From G963674835 sp963674835 (GTDB lineage: Bacteria; Planctomycetota; Planctomycetia; Pirellulales; Thermoguttaceae), in the NCBI GenBank assembly GCA_963674835.2, contig CAXXKC010000003.1, positions 2,108,001-2,172,000 on the forward strand: a stretch of 64,000 nt of DNA. Direction: 5' to 3'. This document shows, piece after piece, positions 1 to 11,150 of this stretch; positions within the stretch are counted from its first letter, which is position 1; every line of letters begins with the position of its first letter. The notes beneath the pieces were generated by a model. It did no database searches and was not told the DNA's origin. It saw only the letters and a program-made list of their open reading frames with translations. Made by a program: the position numbers and the translations under genes.

Positions 1-3000
1 TAACGCTCGGATCAGACTGATCGCCAAGGGTGTACGTATTGACTTGCATCTCCCGACCCAAGGGTGCCCCGTCCGGCCGGAAGGCCTGCGCGTAGATGCC
101 GTATCCGTCGCCGTCCTGGTATCGACTCTGCCACGCAATCACGAAATGACCGTCCGGCTGCATCGAAACCGACGGGGCGCTTTGAGTCCCCTCCCAGTGC
201 GTGTTGACCTGGAACTCCTCCCCAGCAGGAGTCCCATCCGCACGATACAGTCGAGCGAAAATACCGCCCCCTTCACCGTCCTGGTCCTGGCTGTACCAAC
301 TGACCACGAAGTTCCCGATCCCATCGCTGGCAATCGAGGGTGAAGCTTGCACTCCGCTGGTGTACGTGTTCACGCGGAAGGCGTCGCCCACAGGCGTGCC
401 GTCCGACTCGTAGATGCGGGCGTAGATCTCGTCACCATGCTTCCACGCCACGATGAAATGGTCGTCACGACCCCACGCCACCGTGGCACCTGTGCCCGAG
501 CCATCCACTTGGAAAGGCCCGGCCAAGGTGGTGTCGTCGGCGTCCCAAATCCTTGCATAGACCTCACTGGAGTAGGTCTGCCACACTGCAGCGAGCTTCC
601 CGTCTCGACTGACTGCCACCGACGGGCTCGAATAGCTCCCTCGCACATTCGTGGCCGTAAGCCCGCCGCGCTCCGTGCCGTCAGCCCAGTAGCGACCGAC
701 CGCAATCCACTGGTAACTTGACACGCCGTACCGGTAGGCAATACTGACGTTGCCTTCCGTGTCCATCGCCATGGCGGGAGTTTCGTAAGGAGTGCCCGTC
801 GACGGCGTGTGCCGAACCTCGTCGCCCACGGGCGTGCCATCGGCGCCGTATCGCTGCAGAAGTATCTCGTCATGGTCCACCATGAAACCTTCCCAGGCGA
901 TCACGCTGCTGCCGTCGGGCGCCATAGCGATCGTGGGTCGTTGCTGGTCGCCGGCCGCGGTCGTGTTGACGCGGAACTCAGCGCCCGCCCCCACAATCGG
1001 CAAGCTCGAAAACCAGCCAGAGTCCATTACCGCACGAATCGTGTACTCGCCGGGCTTCACGTCGCCGATCGTGTAGCTGCCATCGCTGGCAGTCACGGCA
1101 GACGGCTCATCGGGATCGTCCCACTGGCCGTCATTATCCAGGTCGACATAGATGGTCTGGCCTGGAAGTGGCAACTCGCCCTCGTCCCAGACCCCGTCCA
1201 CGTCCGCATCGTTCCACATATGGCCGCTGATGCTGGCAAGCTGGTAGTTGCCGAAGTCCTGCTCCAGCAGAATGTCGCCAGGCGCCAGCGTCAGGACGTA
1301 CGCACCGCCAGCAGGAGAGGATTGATCCCAGCCTTCCTGAAGCACCTCTCGCACGATATAGTCGCCCTGGAACAGGTCGATGAATGCGTACATCCCCGTC
1401 TCGTCGATCTCGGTGGTCGCCGGGTCATCCGCCAACGTTTCGGTGCTCGGTTCGCCGGCGTCGAGTTCGCCGTTGCCATTCTGATCGAGGTAGATGGTCC
1501 AGCCCGCCAGGCCCAGTTCTCCCGCATCCCACACCCCGTCCGCGTCTAAATCATTCCACTTCGCTCCGTGGACCTCCGCCGCCTGCCAGTTGCCGAAATC
1601 AACGTCCTCGACAATCTGCCCTTCACTGAGGGACACCTGATGCGTTCCGGGAACCGCACCCGACGACGGATAGGACTGCACCCAGCCGTCCGCAACGACC
1701 TCGGCTACCGTGTAATCGCCGGCCGCCAGGTCGGTGATACGGTAGGTGCCGTCCGCATCGGTTCTCGCCCAGCGCTCACCGACGTCGACTTGACCGTTGC
1801 CGTTGGCGTCCAAGTAGATGATCCAGTCCGCCAGGGCCGGTTCCCCCGCGTCCCACACCCCGTCCGCGTCTAAGTCGTTCCACTTCGCCCCGTGAATCTC
1901 CGCAGAGTAGGAACTCACGAGGGTTACGACATAGTCTTCCACCTCACCGTCTGAAGCTGCACCGGTCGCATCGGCCGCCGCTACATCAGTGCTCAGACGG
2001 AACCGGGCATAGGTTGTGCCCAGAAACGCTGTGGGCACGGTCGGAAACGTGAGTGTTACCGTCCCGCTGTCGGTGCCTGCAGCGACTGCGGCTTGGGCGC
2101 GTTCAGTCGCACTGTCGAAGATGCCGTCGCTGTCGTAGTCGATCCAGCCGAACATTGTGGCGGTACTGCCGGTCATATTGGTTACGGTTACATCAACTGT
2201 GGGCTGCGAGCCGACGGCGATCGTAAGATCAGCCGTCGGATCGCTTAACCCGTCTTCGTCGTCGGTGCCACTGGTATCGTCTGCGTTGGCAGTCGCGTTT
2301 TGAAGCATTCCATCGTCGGCGTCAACCGAAGCACCGATGTGCAGCCCGGCCAGGATCGTGTGAGTGGGGCCGTTGTCGGAGGCTAGCGTATTGTAGTTGC
2401 CCGGGCCTGTACCGGAGCCCGTATCGGGCGCATCGCCCAAGTCTTGGAAGACGAAGTTAGGCAAGGAGCTTAGCTCGTGGCCGGTTAATAACGTGGCTGC
2501 CTGACCGCCAAATCCGAAGGGTGTAACCAAGGCATTGGCTGCAGCTTGTGCATCTACGCGGGTATCGGCGAGGATTGTGAAGTATCCGAGTCGCAATATG
2601 CCACCCGCTGGGACGGATATCTCATAGGTCCACTCAATATTGTCGCCAATGACGGCTACCGAAATAGGCGCAAGGCCTTGGTCATTGTGAATGAAATGGA
2701 TTATCGATGGACTCCCTGTAGCGTCTGCGTCATCGGTGCCGATCCACTGGTCGGTTGGCTCAACGATAGCGTCGCCATCGGAGGTCGCCCAGACCGTCGT
2801 ATCAGCGTCCGAACCCAGGTTTCCCACGATGCGGACGGTGGTGGTAATTGGGGTTCCCGACGGGTTATATAAGACTTCAAGAGTCCGGGCGAAATCTTCG
2901 TCGCCGGAATCAGGGATAGTGATTTCACGATGTACATCGAGTCCCGCTAGAGAGACAGTTGGCGTAACTACTGTGTGTCCACCGTCGACGGTCAGAGGCG

Positions 3001-5548
3001 CCTGCAGAGCAGTTTCGTAGGCTATACCTCCTACAACAAGGCGATTCACGCCATCAAAGGCATTCTGACTGCTATGGACCAACTGCCCGGCCATCGCCCC
3101 GCCGTAGCTGACATCGAAAGCGCGCCCGTGAGTCGAGGTGAGTGAAACAGTAGCCCTAGTCGGCGAGTTACTGAGTATCCAGACGGAATCTGCATCCGGA
3201 TCGGTTACGGCGATGTCTTTCTTGCCGTCACGGTTGAAATCTCCCAGAGCGAGCGCGTAGGTGTTGAACTGGCTATACTGATATGTCGATGGGAGCGACA
3301 AGGCACCGTCCCCATTCCCCAGGAGAACACCTAGGTTCGCGAGCTCTGGACCGTAGAAGTCGCCGGCATTGGCAACAACTACATCATTGTTTCCGTCGCC
3401 GTTAATATCTGCCACCGCGACTGAAATAGGCTCATGGCCGCCGGTTGAGTATCTTGTGGCTGTTGAGAAGATGCCACTACCGTTGTTCAACAACACGGAA
3501 AGATCATCACTTTGAGTATTGGCGACAACCAAATCAGCCTTACCGTCACCGTCCAGATCACCCGCTGCGAGGGAAATGGACGAGGCACCGCCCGTCGCAT
3601 AGGTTTGCGTTGCAGAAAAGCCACCACTGCCGTCACCGAGGAGGACGCCTACTTCACCCGGTGACCCGGTCTGGAGATAGTATCCTGACACCGCAATATC
3701 GCTGTTACCGTCGCCGTTGAAATCTGCGGTGACGATTGCTCTTGGCGCTGCCCCTCCCGGACTGAAGGTCTCAGGTGGGTTCACGAAGAAGCCATTGCCT
3801 TGACCGTAACCCACTAGGATCTCGTCATCATCTACGACAGCCCAATCATCGTGCCCATCGTGGTCGAAATCCGCGACGACGACGGCACACGGCGCATTGC
3901 TTCCGTAAGTCAGACGGTCAGAAGCAGATGTCCCTCCAGATCCATCGCCAAACATGACGGATATGTGGTCGGTCCACCAATTCGTTACCACCAGATCGCT
4001 ATTGCCATCGCTGTTGAATTCCCCGAAAGCAACTGATGTTGGTTCAGAACCGTAGGAACCCCAGACGTTCTGAGTCGGAAAACCACCGCTGCCGTCCCCT
4101 AGCAGAATACCCAGTGTACTATCTGAACGGTTGGCTACTGCGATGTCGCTTTTCCCGTCGGCGTTGAGGTCTCCCACGGCAATCGCTACCGGCCGATCAC
4201 CTCCACAATCGTAGGTGGATGGCGTAGAATCGAAAAACCGAAGATCGTGAACGACAAAGTCTCGGACCCAATCACCACCTGCGGAGCAGTCGGAGTCTCC
4301 GTCGAGTTGATTTCCGCTACTGTCGGTAATTGTGTCGCGAACGACTAACCGGTAAATGCCTGCTGGCAGGGGGGTAAATTGTAGCGTGGCCGTAATTCCG
4401 GTATAGGAGATGTCTAACGACACGATCGGATCGTCGGCAGTACCCAATAGACTATCTGTGCCCAAGCCCCGAAGTTTGAAATTGCTCGCGATATCGGCAC
4501 CAAGAACTGCCTCGCTGAACACAATCGCAAACTCGCCCGTTCCGGCAGCAAACGCCCCACTGCTCAACGCAGGCGTCGTATCGACGACCGTTGGTGGCGT
4601 TAGGTCGGGCAGTGCCTGAGTGGAAGACTTCGCGTCAGACCAAGCACTTTCGACAAACGTGCCAGCCAGCCAACTCGCATTCCAGACATGCAGGACCGGC
4701 GTGACTGTGGTGTCCGTGGTATCTAAGTTAGCCCGTAGACGAATTGAGGGTTCAGTGATATCGCTGAGATTGACAGGCGTGCTAACGTTTTCGTAACCGG
4801 GGATCGGCGCGGTTCCGGTGGCCGGAAGAACGTCCACAGTAAGCGTTGTTCCGCTTGGGATGTCTGCTGCATACGTCAACGTATCCCAACCGATGAGGTT
4901 GACTGGCGTGATTTCTTCCGATGTAATACTGCCCGGGGAGAGATAATGGCGGCCTTCCTCCTCGTAGAAGGTGATGCCGTCCCACCATGCAGTGCTTCCA
5001 TTATCCAAATTGAAAAGACTGACGTCCGTGAGTGCGTCAACATTTGAACTGCGAAACGGAATGTCTGATTCGATCAAGGAACCATTGACCCGAAAATCGA
5101 CCTCTTTGGCCACCCAATCGAATTCAAGCGTGACATGGTACCATTGATTGGCGTAGTAAGGCGTCGAGTGGAATGTGGATCCTTCATAGAGCCCCATTGT
5201 CCCGTCGGATGCCATAACAAAATACGCTGCGGAGTAGGTGGCGTCGTGCATTGTGCCAACAACGAAATGGCCGTCTTGAACGGTCCTGCTACTGGAACGT
5301 GACCAAAACTCGATCGTATGTGGCCGAAGGTCGGGCAATGCATGGGAGACACCTCCGTAGAAGAACGATCCGCCAGTAATACTGAAGCTGTAGCTGCCCT
5401 CAGCTGCGGTACTGTTCGTAACGGCGCGCGTACACGTTCCAGATCCTTCTGTCCAGCCAACGTAGTCTCCGTCTTCGAAGCTGTCCTCGAACATGACGGT
5501 CGACTCGAGCAGCACATCGCCAGGGGCGGATATGATATCAATGTCTAG
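1..5548 (-). pseudogene. Giant planctomycete surface protein, 3' part (severed by IS5-family insertion; continues off left edge)
   Basis: This is the downstream part of the gene that starts at 8168. The frame is open from 5548 to position 1; I checked the phase at positions 58, 1936, 2989, 3724, 4432 and 5548. Reading order is: a concanavalin/LamG-like region (about 5480-5080), an SbsA-type bacterial Ig-like domain (about 4600-4250), about seven FG-GAP/VCBS-type repeats of the form GDLDGDGKADLVVAN (about 4230-3150), a GEVED module ending in DGEVEDYVV (2443-1928), three SdrD-B-like repeats of the form HGAKWNDLDADGVWDAGE (about 1905-1040), and then repeated EFQVNT...DGDGYGIYAQ units. These modules are typical of extracellular adhesion or calcium-binding proteins. 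Without read-through of the insertion this part has no start of its own. The C-terminus lies outside the window. Confidence 0.85.
1928..2443 (-). repeat. GEVED module, copy A (516 bp)
   Basis: This segment is nearly identical in DNA sequence to 6765-7280 and has the same length. Both encode DAPDTGSGTGPGNYNTLASD through DGEVEDYV. The two copies lie in one original gene, one on each side of the IS5-family element. It is an internal duplication, probably kept alike by gene conversion (inference). Confidence 0.85.
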
Positions 5549-5556
5549 AAGTGGTT

Positions 5557-6365
5557 TCACAACTGTCTGAGTGCTATCAACAGGCAGGCGACATGGACGA
5601 AAGCGTAAAACATCGTAATCTGCCGCTCGTAACGCACGACCAATCGCCGGAAATCGCCGATCCAGGCGATCGAGCGTTCGATTTTCCAGCGGCGTTTGTA
5701 GCGTCGCAGCTTCCGTCCATCCTGTCGTTTTGGTTTCTTGCGATTTGCCCGATGCGGGCAAATCAGGTCGATTCCTCGTTTCGCCAATCGGTCCCGCAAA
5801 GGATCGGAATCAGCGGCCTTGTCGTAAATCAGCCGTGGGGGATTCTTGCGTGGGCGGCCTCGCCCTTTCCGCGGGACGGCCACTTGTTCAAGCGTGGTTT
5901 CAATGAGCGTGACTTCATTTGGTGTGGCCGAGGCAAGGTACACTCCCAGAGGAACACCCTCGCCGTCTGCCACCACCATAAGCTTCGTACCCTTTCCACG
6001 TTTGGTCTTGCCGACGCACGCGCCCCCTTTTTTGCCGGGGAAAACGTGCCGTCTGCAAAAGTCTCCTCCCACTTCAAGCGGCCTTGCTCGTCCAACTCGG
6101 CGAGAAAGGTCCGCCATACTTTCAGCCAGATGCCCGTTCTTTCCCAATCCCGTAGCCGTCGCCAACACGTACTGGCCGATGGAAATCTCCGTTTCGGCAG
6201 GTCCTTCCATCGCGCCCCACTTCGCAGCACCCAGAGGATGCCTTCAAAGCACGGGCGATTGGCAATCGGCCAAGGTCCGCCGTTGGGGTTCGGTTTAGGT
6301 TCGGGAATCAATGGGGCAATCTTGGCCCATTGTGCATCGGTAAGTTCGCTTCGTTGTCGGGTCAT
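5557..6365 (-). CDS. IS5-family transposase, orfA/orfB joined by -1 frameshift
   Basis: OrfA starts at 6365 (MTRQRSELTD) behind an AAGGAGG ribosome site. Its N-terminal half is the IS5 helical domain (LTDAQWAKIAPLIPEP). OrfB, in the -1 frame, carries the rest of the catalytic domain and stops at 5557. DDE residues are visible: Asp in FADGTFSP, Asp in LIYDKAADSD, and Glu in RWKIERSIAWIGDFRRL. At 6033-6027 the heptamer A AAA AAG sits in the zero frame; slipping back one base gives AKKGGACVGKTK and a fusion of about 269 residues, the normal family size. Frameshifting of this kind is known in IS5 subgroups such as IS427. Without the slip OrfA runs on to 5829 as nonsense. Confidence 0.9.
6027..6033 (-). 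other. Programmed -1 frameshift site (A AAA AAG)
   Basis: This canonical slippery heptamer is in the right phase of OrfA and at the exact point where conserved transposase sequence passes from frame A to frame B. Confidence 0.8.
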
Positions 6366-6413
6366 GGAAAAATCCTCCTTCCCATAACCCATTATATGAA
6401 TCCACACTCTGTC

Positions 6414-8168
6414 TTACGGCGTTTGTCCACTGCTGGCAACGCTGTCATTCGAAACCACTTCTAGTGAGTCACTTGTATGTGTTTCCCACTGCGGCTGAGT
6501 GTCTTGCATGAACGAGCTAATACTCGCCCCCCGAGCCATCACTCGATAATGGTACGTGATTCCTGGTGTCAGGTTGACAAAAGTGTGTGAGGTGTCAGAA
6601 ATCCACCCACTACTGCCTTCCGGCGAGCCAAAGTCAGGGTCGTTATCATATTCGGCATAATATTCGTTCGCGCCGGCGACGCTCGACCAGTAGATTGTGT
6701 TTTCCGTGCCCGGTGTGGTTGCTGGTTCACCTGCCAACACCGGCGGAGCCAATTCGATTGAGGCGACGTAGTCTTCCACCTCACCGTCTGAAGCCGCACC
6801 GGTCGCGTTGGCTGCGGCTGCGTCGGTGCTCAGGCGGAATCGAGCATACGTCGTGCCCAGGAATCCTGTCGGCACGGTCGGGAAGGTGAGTGTTACCATC
6901 CCGTCGTTAGTGCCGGTGGCAACCGCGGCTTGTGCGCGTTCGGTCGCGTTGTCGAACAGACCGTCGTTGTTGTAGTCGATCCAACCGAAGAGCGTGGCGG
7001 TGGCGCCAGTCGTATTGGTTACGGTTACATCAACTGTGGGCTGCGAGCCGACGGCGATCGTAAGATCGGCCGTCGGATTGTTTAACCCGTCTTCGTCGTC
7101 GGTGCCGCTGGTATCGTCTGCGTTGGCAGTCGCGTTTTGAAGCGTTCCATCGTCGGCGTCAACCGAAGCACCGATGTGCAGCCCGGCCAGGATCGTGTGA
7201 GTGGGGCCGTTGTCGGAAGCTAGCGTATTGTAGTTGCCCGGGCCTGTACCGGAGCCCGTATCGGGTGCATCGCCGAAGTCGACATCATTCGTTTCATCGC
7301 TGATCGAGATGCTATCGATCGCCATGTCGCTCCTGTAAGAGGACCCCGTCACGCCTCGGAACCGAATCTGAACGTCGCTCATGCCGGCGTAGTCGGAAAG
7401 ATCGACCGTTGCCGGAGCCCACGGATCGGAGACCCCTTCGTGCTGTTGGCCGGTCCGATACCATGCGTTGGTGTACCCATTGCCATCGTAGACGCCAACG
7501 TAAAGCGTTCCCATGCCGGAACCATACATGTGGTAGTAGAATGTCAGTTCTGGGCTGCTCAGAGCAGACAAGTCGAAGTGCGCATCGAGGCAAGCGGACT
7601 TGTTGGGATATCCAATACCACCAGGTGAAGCTGGACTTGCCTCAGTATAGAGGTAATAGCTCCCATCGTGTGCACCGGAAGGACCTGTATAGGACGAAGG
7701 TGTTCCGTTCTTCTGCAAGATCCAGTCTCCGTCGTCGTCCGTGCCTTGCGTCCAAAATCCCAACCCCGATTCAAAACTCTCCGTGTAACTGATATCAAGC
7801 GTTTCCGACATTGTCGCCAAGGAGTCTACCAGATTCAGTTCGCTGCCTTGCGATGCTCCCTGGCCGCCAAGTGTTCCACTGTACTCACCGTCAGATATGG
7901 CGATCGCGTCGTTGGTCGTCGTAACCACCGACTGCTGGCAATCTGCCTCCGCAAGAAGATAGACGCTATCGGATGAAGTTGGAATGAAATCGCCGTCTGA
8001 AGACGTTGTGCCGGCATTCAGCATCCTTCGGTCTTCTAGCCCTTCCAGTCGTAGCTGCCGCGAGCGGGAATCGCGAACGACTCGACCTGTGTGTCGGACA
8101 ACTTGCGCTGCGACCCTACGACGCCTAGTCTTCCTGAAACTGCCTCCCCTCCCAGAAAGCCAACCCAT
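6414..8168 (-). CDS. Giant planctomycete surface protein, N-terminal fragment (truncated at the IS)
   Basis: The frame encodes 584 residues. It starts at 8168 behind AAAGGAG. The N-terminus has an arginine-rich stretch followed by LEGLEDRRMLN (about residues 41-51), the planctomycete extracellular motif (PF07595 type) thought to mark exported giant proteins. Next come a MAM-like region (about 130-290, FESGLGFWTQGTDDDGDW), a GEVED module (about 297-468) and a fibronectin-III-like stretch (about 472-565, ending with ITYHYRVMARG). Residues up to SDSL are native; the last 16 (EVVSNDSVASSGQTP and the stop) come from the IS end. The native gene continues at 5548. A short secreted fragment may still be made, but the repeats and C-terminus are lost. 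Confidence 0.85.
   Translation of the reverse strand: MGWLSGRGGSFRKTRRRRVAAQVVRHTGRVVRDSRSRQLRLEGLEDRRMLNAGTTSSDGDFIPTSSDSVYLLAEADCQQSVVTTTNDAIAISDGEYSGTLGGQGASQGSELNLVDSLATMSETLDISYTESFESGLGFWTQGTDDDGDWILQKNGTPSSYTGPSGAHDGSYYLYTEASPASPGGIGYPNKSACLDAHFDLSALSSPELTFYYHMYGSGMGTLYVGVYDGNGYTNAWYRTGQQHEGVSDPWAPATVDLSDYAGMSDVQIRFRGVTGSSYRSDMAIDSISISDETNDVDFGDAPDTGSGTGPGNYNTLASDNGPTHTILAGLHIGASVDADDGTLQNATANADDTSGTDDEDGLNNPTADLTIAVGSQPTVDVTVTNTTGATATLFGWIDYNNDGLFDNATERAQAAVATGTNDGMVTLTFPTVPTGFLGTTYARFRLSTDAAAANATGAASDGEVEDYVASIELAPPVLAGEPATTPGTENTIYWSSVAGANEYYAEYDNDPDFGSPEGSSGWISDTSHTFVNLTPGITYHYRVMARGASISSFMQDTQPQWETHTSDSLEVVSNDSVASSGQTP
6765..7280 (-). repeat. GEVED module, copy B (516 bp)
   Basis: This is the partner of 1928-2443. 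It encodes the GEVED module of the N-terminal fragment (about residues 297-468). The two copies differ only at scattered single bases. Confidence 0.85.
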
Positions 8169-8763
8169 GGTTGCGTCTCCTTTTCGATAGCTGCGATTTG
8201 GGGAACGGAAGACCCGAATGTGCCCCGGAGGCAGCCTCGTTGTGCGGCAAGTAGCAAGAAAACGGAAACAGCTTGTTACGATCTGACATCGTTCAACCGA
8301 ACGGGATGTCAGCGTGTTGTAGATTGCTTCGTGGTATCGGCCGTCAACGTATTGGTAACCACGGTCGCGTCAAGCTTCGCCCGACACATTCAGGCGGCAC
8401 ACGCATCCCGCGAGTGTCCCGGCAGACACAAGCAGGATGCCCCCGGCGTCTGCCGATCGAAGGCTGGCTGCTCACGGGGAAGTCGGTCTTGCGTATGAGG
8501 GATATCGCCGACGGACTACATCCCGGCCACCCATCTTCATGCTGGCATCCTACCGACCATGTGGGAGTCAATGTAGCAAAGACATACTGATTCCACAACC
8601 ATCGAATAAGCGAATTCCCGACAAATGTGGGGAAGCAGCCGCCGAGTCGAGAGTGTTGCTCATCATGAAAGGTTGCGAATTCAAGGCCATGGTGAGCCAT
8701 GAGCCCGTTGTCCAGTGGCGTCTTCTTCTCCGGTGGCAGAGACTCGTTTTCGGCCAACGCCGA
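8169..8763. other. Intergenic region upstream of the giant gene, with a stem-loop
   Basis: No supported gene. It should hold the promoter of the giant gene, but I see no clear -35/-10 pair. A stem-loop lies at 8283-8312: CTGACATC pairs with GATGTCAG, extended inwards by GTTC/GAAC around an AACC loop. It may be a terminator, or an end of the decayed transposon beside it. Confidence 0.4.
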
Positions 8764-9886
8764 CTGGCCACACAACCGCAGTACGTTGTAGGCCACCAGT
8801 CCCAACGACAGCATCAAGGCATTCGTGGCGAACTTCCCGCTCGGCAATCGTTCCAGGTCCGATTTCAGTTCCGAGTGGAATTGCTCGCTGGTACCGTGCT
8901 GGTGATACAGGGCAATGACCTGCTTGGGCGCAAGCCGCAGGCTGGTCCACTAGGTCGAAATCTCGATCTTTGGAACCAACAAGCGTTGGCCATCCGCCGT
9001 GATCGTTCGCTGGATCACCTCGAACACCACCCGGTACAGTTTTCCGTCCCACTCCTTGAAGGTCTCGCCGGTGTAGACCTCCTTGCCCGGGCGAGGTTCT
9101 TCCCACGTGCCATACGCCTGAGCCTCCTCCAGCCACTCGGCCTCCGACTCGTTCCGCAGATTGCGCTTGATAACCCAGCCCACGTGCTCCTTATTCCGAA
9201 GGCGGCGGAGGTTTTCACTGTCGTCGTTGCCGGCGTCCATTCGCACCAGAAGCTTGCCCAAGGTGATCTTTCGGGCCAGGGTGATCGCCTGGTCGAGAAA
9301 GTCCGGTGTCCCCTCCTGGACGTGTTGGTTGCCGGGGCGCAACTCGCAGTGAATCAGATAGCCCTCCTGGCCAAGATAAGCGAAGTTCGGGGCGTAGCCA
9401 TCCAGGTTCTTGTACGTCCGCGCCACCTCTTCCTTCTTCGTGCCGCTGTTGTCCAACGGCGAGACGTCGACATCCAAGGCGATCCATTCACCGTGGCAAG
9501 GCGTCAGAACAGGAGCGTGCCCGGCGACCATCCGAGCCGACTCCTCGTGCAACGTGGCAACCGGCACGTTACCCAAAGCGTCCATCCGTTGCCGGAGCGC
9601 CTCCTCCGAGGGGAGCTTCTTCAGGCCCATCGCTCGTCGGAAGAACTCCTCTTTCCGGAAAGGATTCGATGTCGGCGTAGTCGCTCTTGCCCAAGCACAG
9701 CAGGCCGATCATCGCCACGAGCACATCACCATGCGGCACCTCGGGTCGGTTCCGCTCTCCAAGGCGGATATCGTTCAACCGCCGGCGAAGCGATGTCTAA
9801 CCAATCAGAACTCCCGCCACGGCCAATCCCGAGTGCGAAACGAGAACTTCGTCGGTCTCGGAAATGATGAACTCCATGGGCTTCAT
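8764..9886 (-). pseudogene. Decayed IS1380-type transposase
   Basis: Reading from ATG at 9886 (MKPMEFIISETDEVLVSHSG), the product resembles IS1380-family transposases: RLNDIRLGERNRPEVPHGDVL, GEWIALDVDVSPLDNSGTKKE, HCELRPGNQHVQEGTPDF, KLLVRMDAGNDD, then TSEQFHSELKSDLERLPSGKF. It is broken by an in-frame TAG at 9799-9797, a frameshift near 9660 (the frame changes between ADIESFP and EEFFRRAMGLKK), and a second in-frame TAG just after KIEIST (about 8952). After VLRLCGQ (about 8764) the expected C-terminal sequence is missing, although the frame stays open to 8344. Two stops, a frameshift and a lost end make it non-functional. I could not identify its terminal repeats. Confidence 0.8.
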
Positions 9887-10658
9887 TGCCTCACCTTCCG
9901 GGTGAATTCCAGTTGCCCACGATCATCGGCGAAATCCCCTGGAAAACAAGGCCCTCTACCCGCTCACACGCAAAACATGTTCACGGAACCAGGATTACCC
10001 AAAGCCGGGGTTACTGTGTCTGATTACAAGGGCATTGCCAGCCCCTCTGGGGTGGCGAAAACGCCCAGACGGCTGCAAAGGCTGAGGTCACCAGCCCAGT
10101 GGCGTGACCGAGAGGTTCCCGTCGGCGAGCGAGCCAGGTGGGACGCAATGAAACCGCTTCGCCAATGGCGTTCCTGCAACTATGGAATCACCGACGGTCA
10201 AGGCTGTGACCACGGGACCATGAGCCGACTGTGGTGGCGCCAGTCACGTGGGTACAGGAATGGAACTGCGCCTTGAGTACCAGCCCCTAACATCGTCCGT
10301 TGTCCACGACGAACGACCACATGCGTTGCAAGCATTCGGAGAGCCGCTTCATTTTGTGCGCCGTCTGGACAGAGCGATACGTCAATCGGGCCGGCCGAAG
10401 GTGTGCAAAACAACAATCCTTGAACGCCGGCCCTAACTGCCCGGTCCCTGCGCTGTGGGCAGCCGGCGGTTAAAGAAAAACGACCCAGCGGGGCTGCCCG
10501 AAGGCGGCACCGCTAAGAGAACGACAACCGTTTTCCCTCTCGCCGCAGCCGTTCCGTCGGTCGATCTTCGATTCGGTCATGACAGCCCCCTCTTGCCTAT
10601 CTTGACAGTGGAAAAAATGCTCACGCGCTGATCGCTGGATAACCGTCGCCTCGCTGAC

Positions 10659-10691
10659 AAAAAGGCTTGCGATTCGTCGTAAGCCTTTTTT
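10659..10691. terminator. Bidirectional rho-independent terminator-like hairpin
   Basis: AAAAAGGCTT (10659-10668) pairs perfectly with AAGCCTTTTT (10681-10690) across a 12-base loop, giving a T-run on either strand. No gene is recognised immediately upstream on either side, so it may be left over from a lost gene. Confidence 0.65.
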
Positions 10692-10802
10692 GTTTCTTGA
10701 TATCGGTCAATCACAAAGCCGTTGCAGAGGCCCAAGCTGTTGGCCGATATGGCATGTTTTCCGATCGTCCGACACACCTCCATTTGGTAATTTGCTGCTG
10801 GT

Positions 10803-10838
10803 TTTCTGATAGGCGGCTAGCATGGCATCTATCAGAAA
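10803..10838. repeat. Perfect 10-bp inverted repeat
   Basis: TTTCTGATAG (10803-10812) and CTATCAGAAA (10829-10838) form a perfect inverted repeat around 16 bases. It could be an operator or a hairpin; the context gives no gene to tie it to. Confidence 0.5.
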
Positions 10839-11103
10839 CGCCCAGACTCCCCCAAGAGGAGGACTGATACCATACGTTGAACGGAATTGAAGCTATCGCC
10901 GGACGGGCATCAGCGACGCAAACTCGGCTTTGTCCAGAACGGAGTAGGCGCCATCTCCCAAACCCAAGTTCAACCTGGGAAGCTCCAAACGAACGGCCCA
11001 GGAGCAACCTGGGGACGACGATGGCAATGGGGCAGCATCGAATTGGCGGCGGAGGAGGATGAGACTCGCTCAGTCTGGGATAGTCTGTCCTTGGCTATCG
11101 CGA

Positions 11104-11150
11104 ATGCGTGTTGCACTCGACTGTAGCGTTCGCGGCGGCGTGTTTTTACG
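11104..11150 (+). repeat. Dispersed palindromic repeat, copy 1 (partial)
   Basis: This matches the first half of the family found at 36661, 37532, 38732 and 48676: a TGCGTG..GCACT end, then TGTAGCGTTCGCGGCGGCG and TGTTT. Similarity stops about 11150, so the second half is missing or diverged. Confidence 0.7.

Larger units (their letters stand above)
5549..6460 (-). mobile_element. IS5-family insertion sequence, 912 bp, with CTAG target duplication
   Basis: The left end starts AAGTGGTTTC (5549-5558) and the right end is its exact inverted copy GAAACCACTT (6451-6460). Both ends are flanked by CTAG (5545-5548 and 6461-6464), which fits the YTAR target preference known for part of the IS5 family. 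The only cargo is a transposase in two overlapping frames. The element lies in the same strand sense as the gene it splits. Joining 6465 upstream to 5548 downstream, keeping one CTAG, restores the reading ...SDS-LDIDIISAPG... without a stop, so the insertion is simple and probably recent. Confidence 0.9.

Noticed and set aside
8437..9867. A 476-codon plus-strand frame
   Set aside because: The opposite strand reads as a decayed IS1380 transposase; the plus frame shows no motif.
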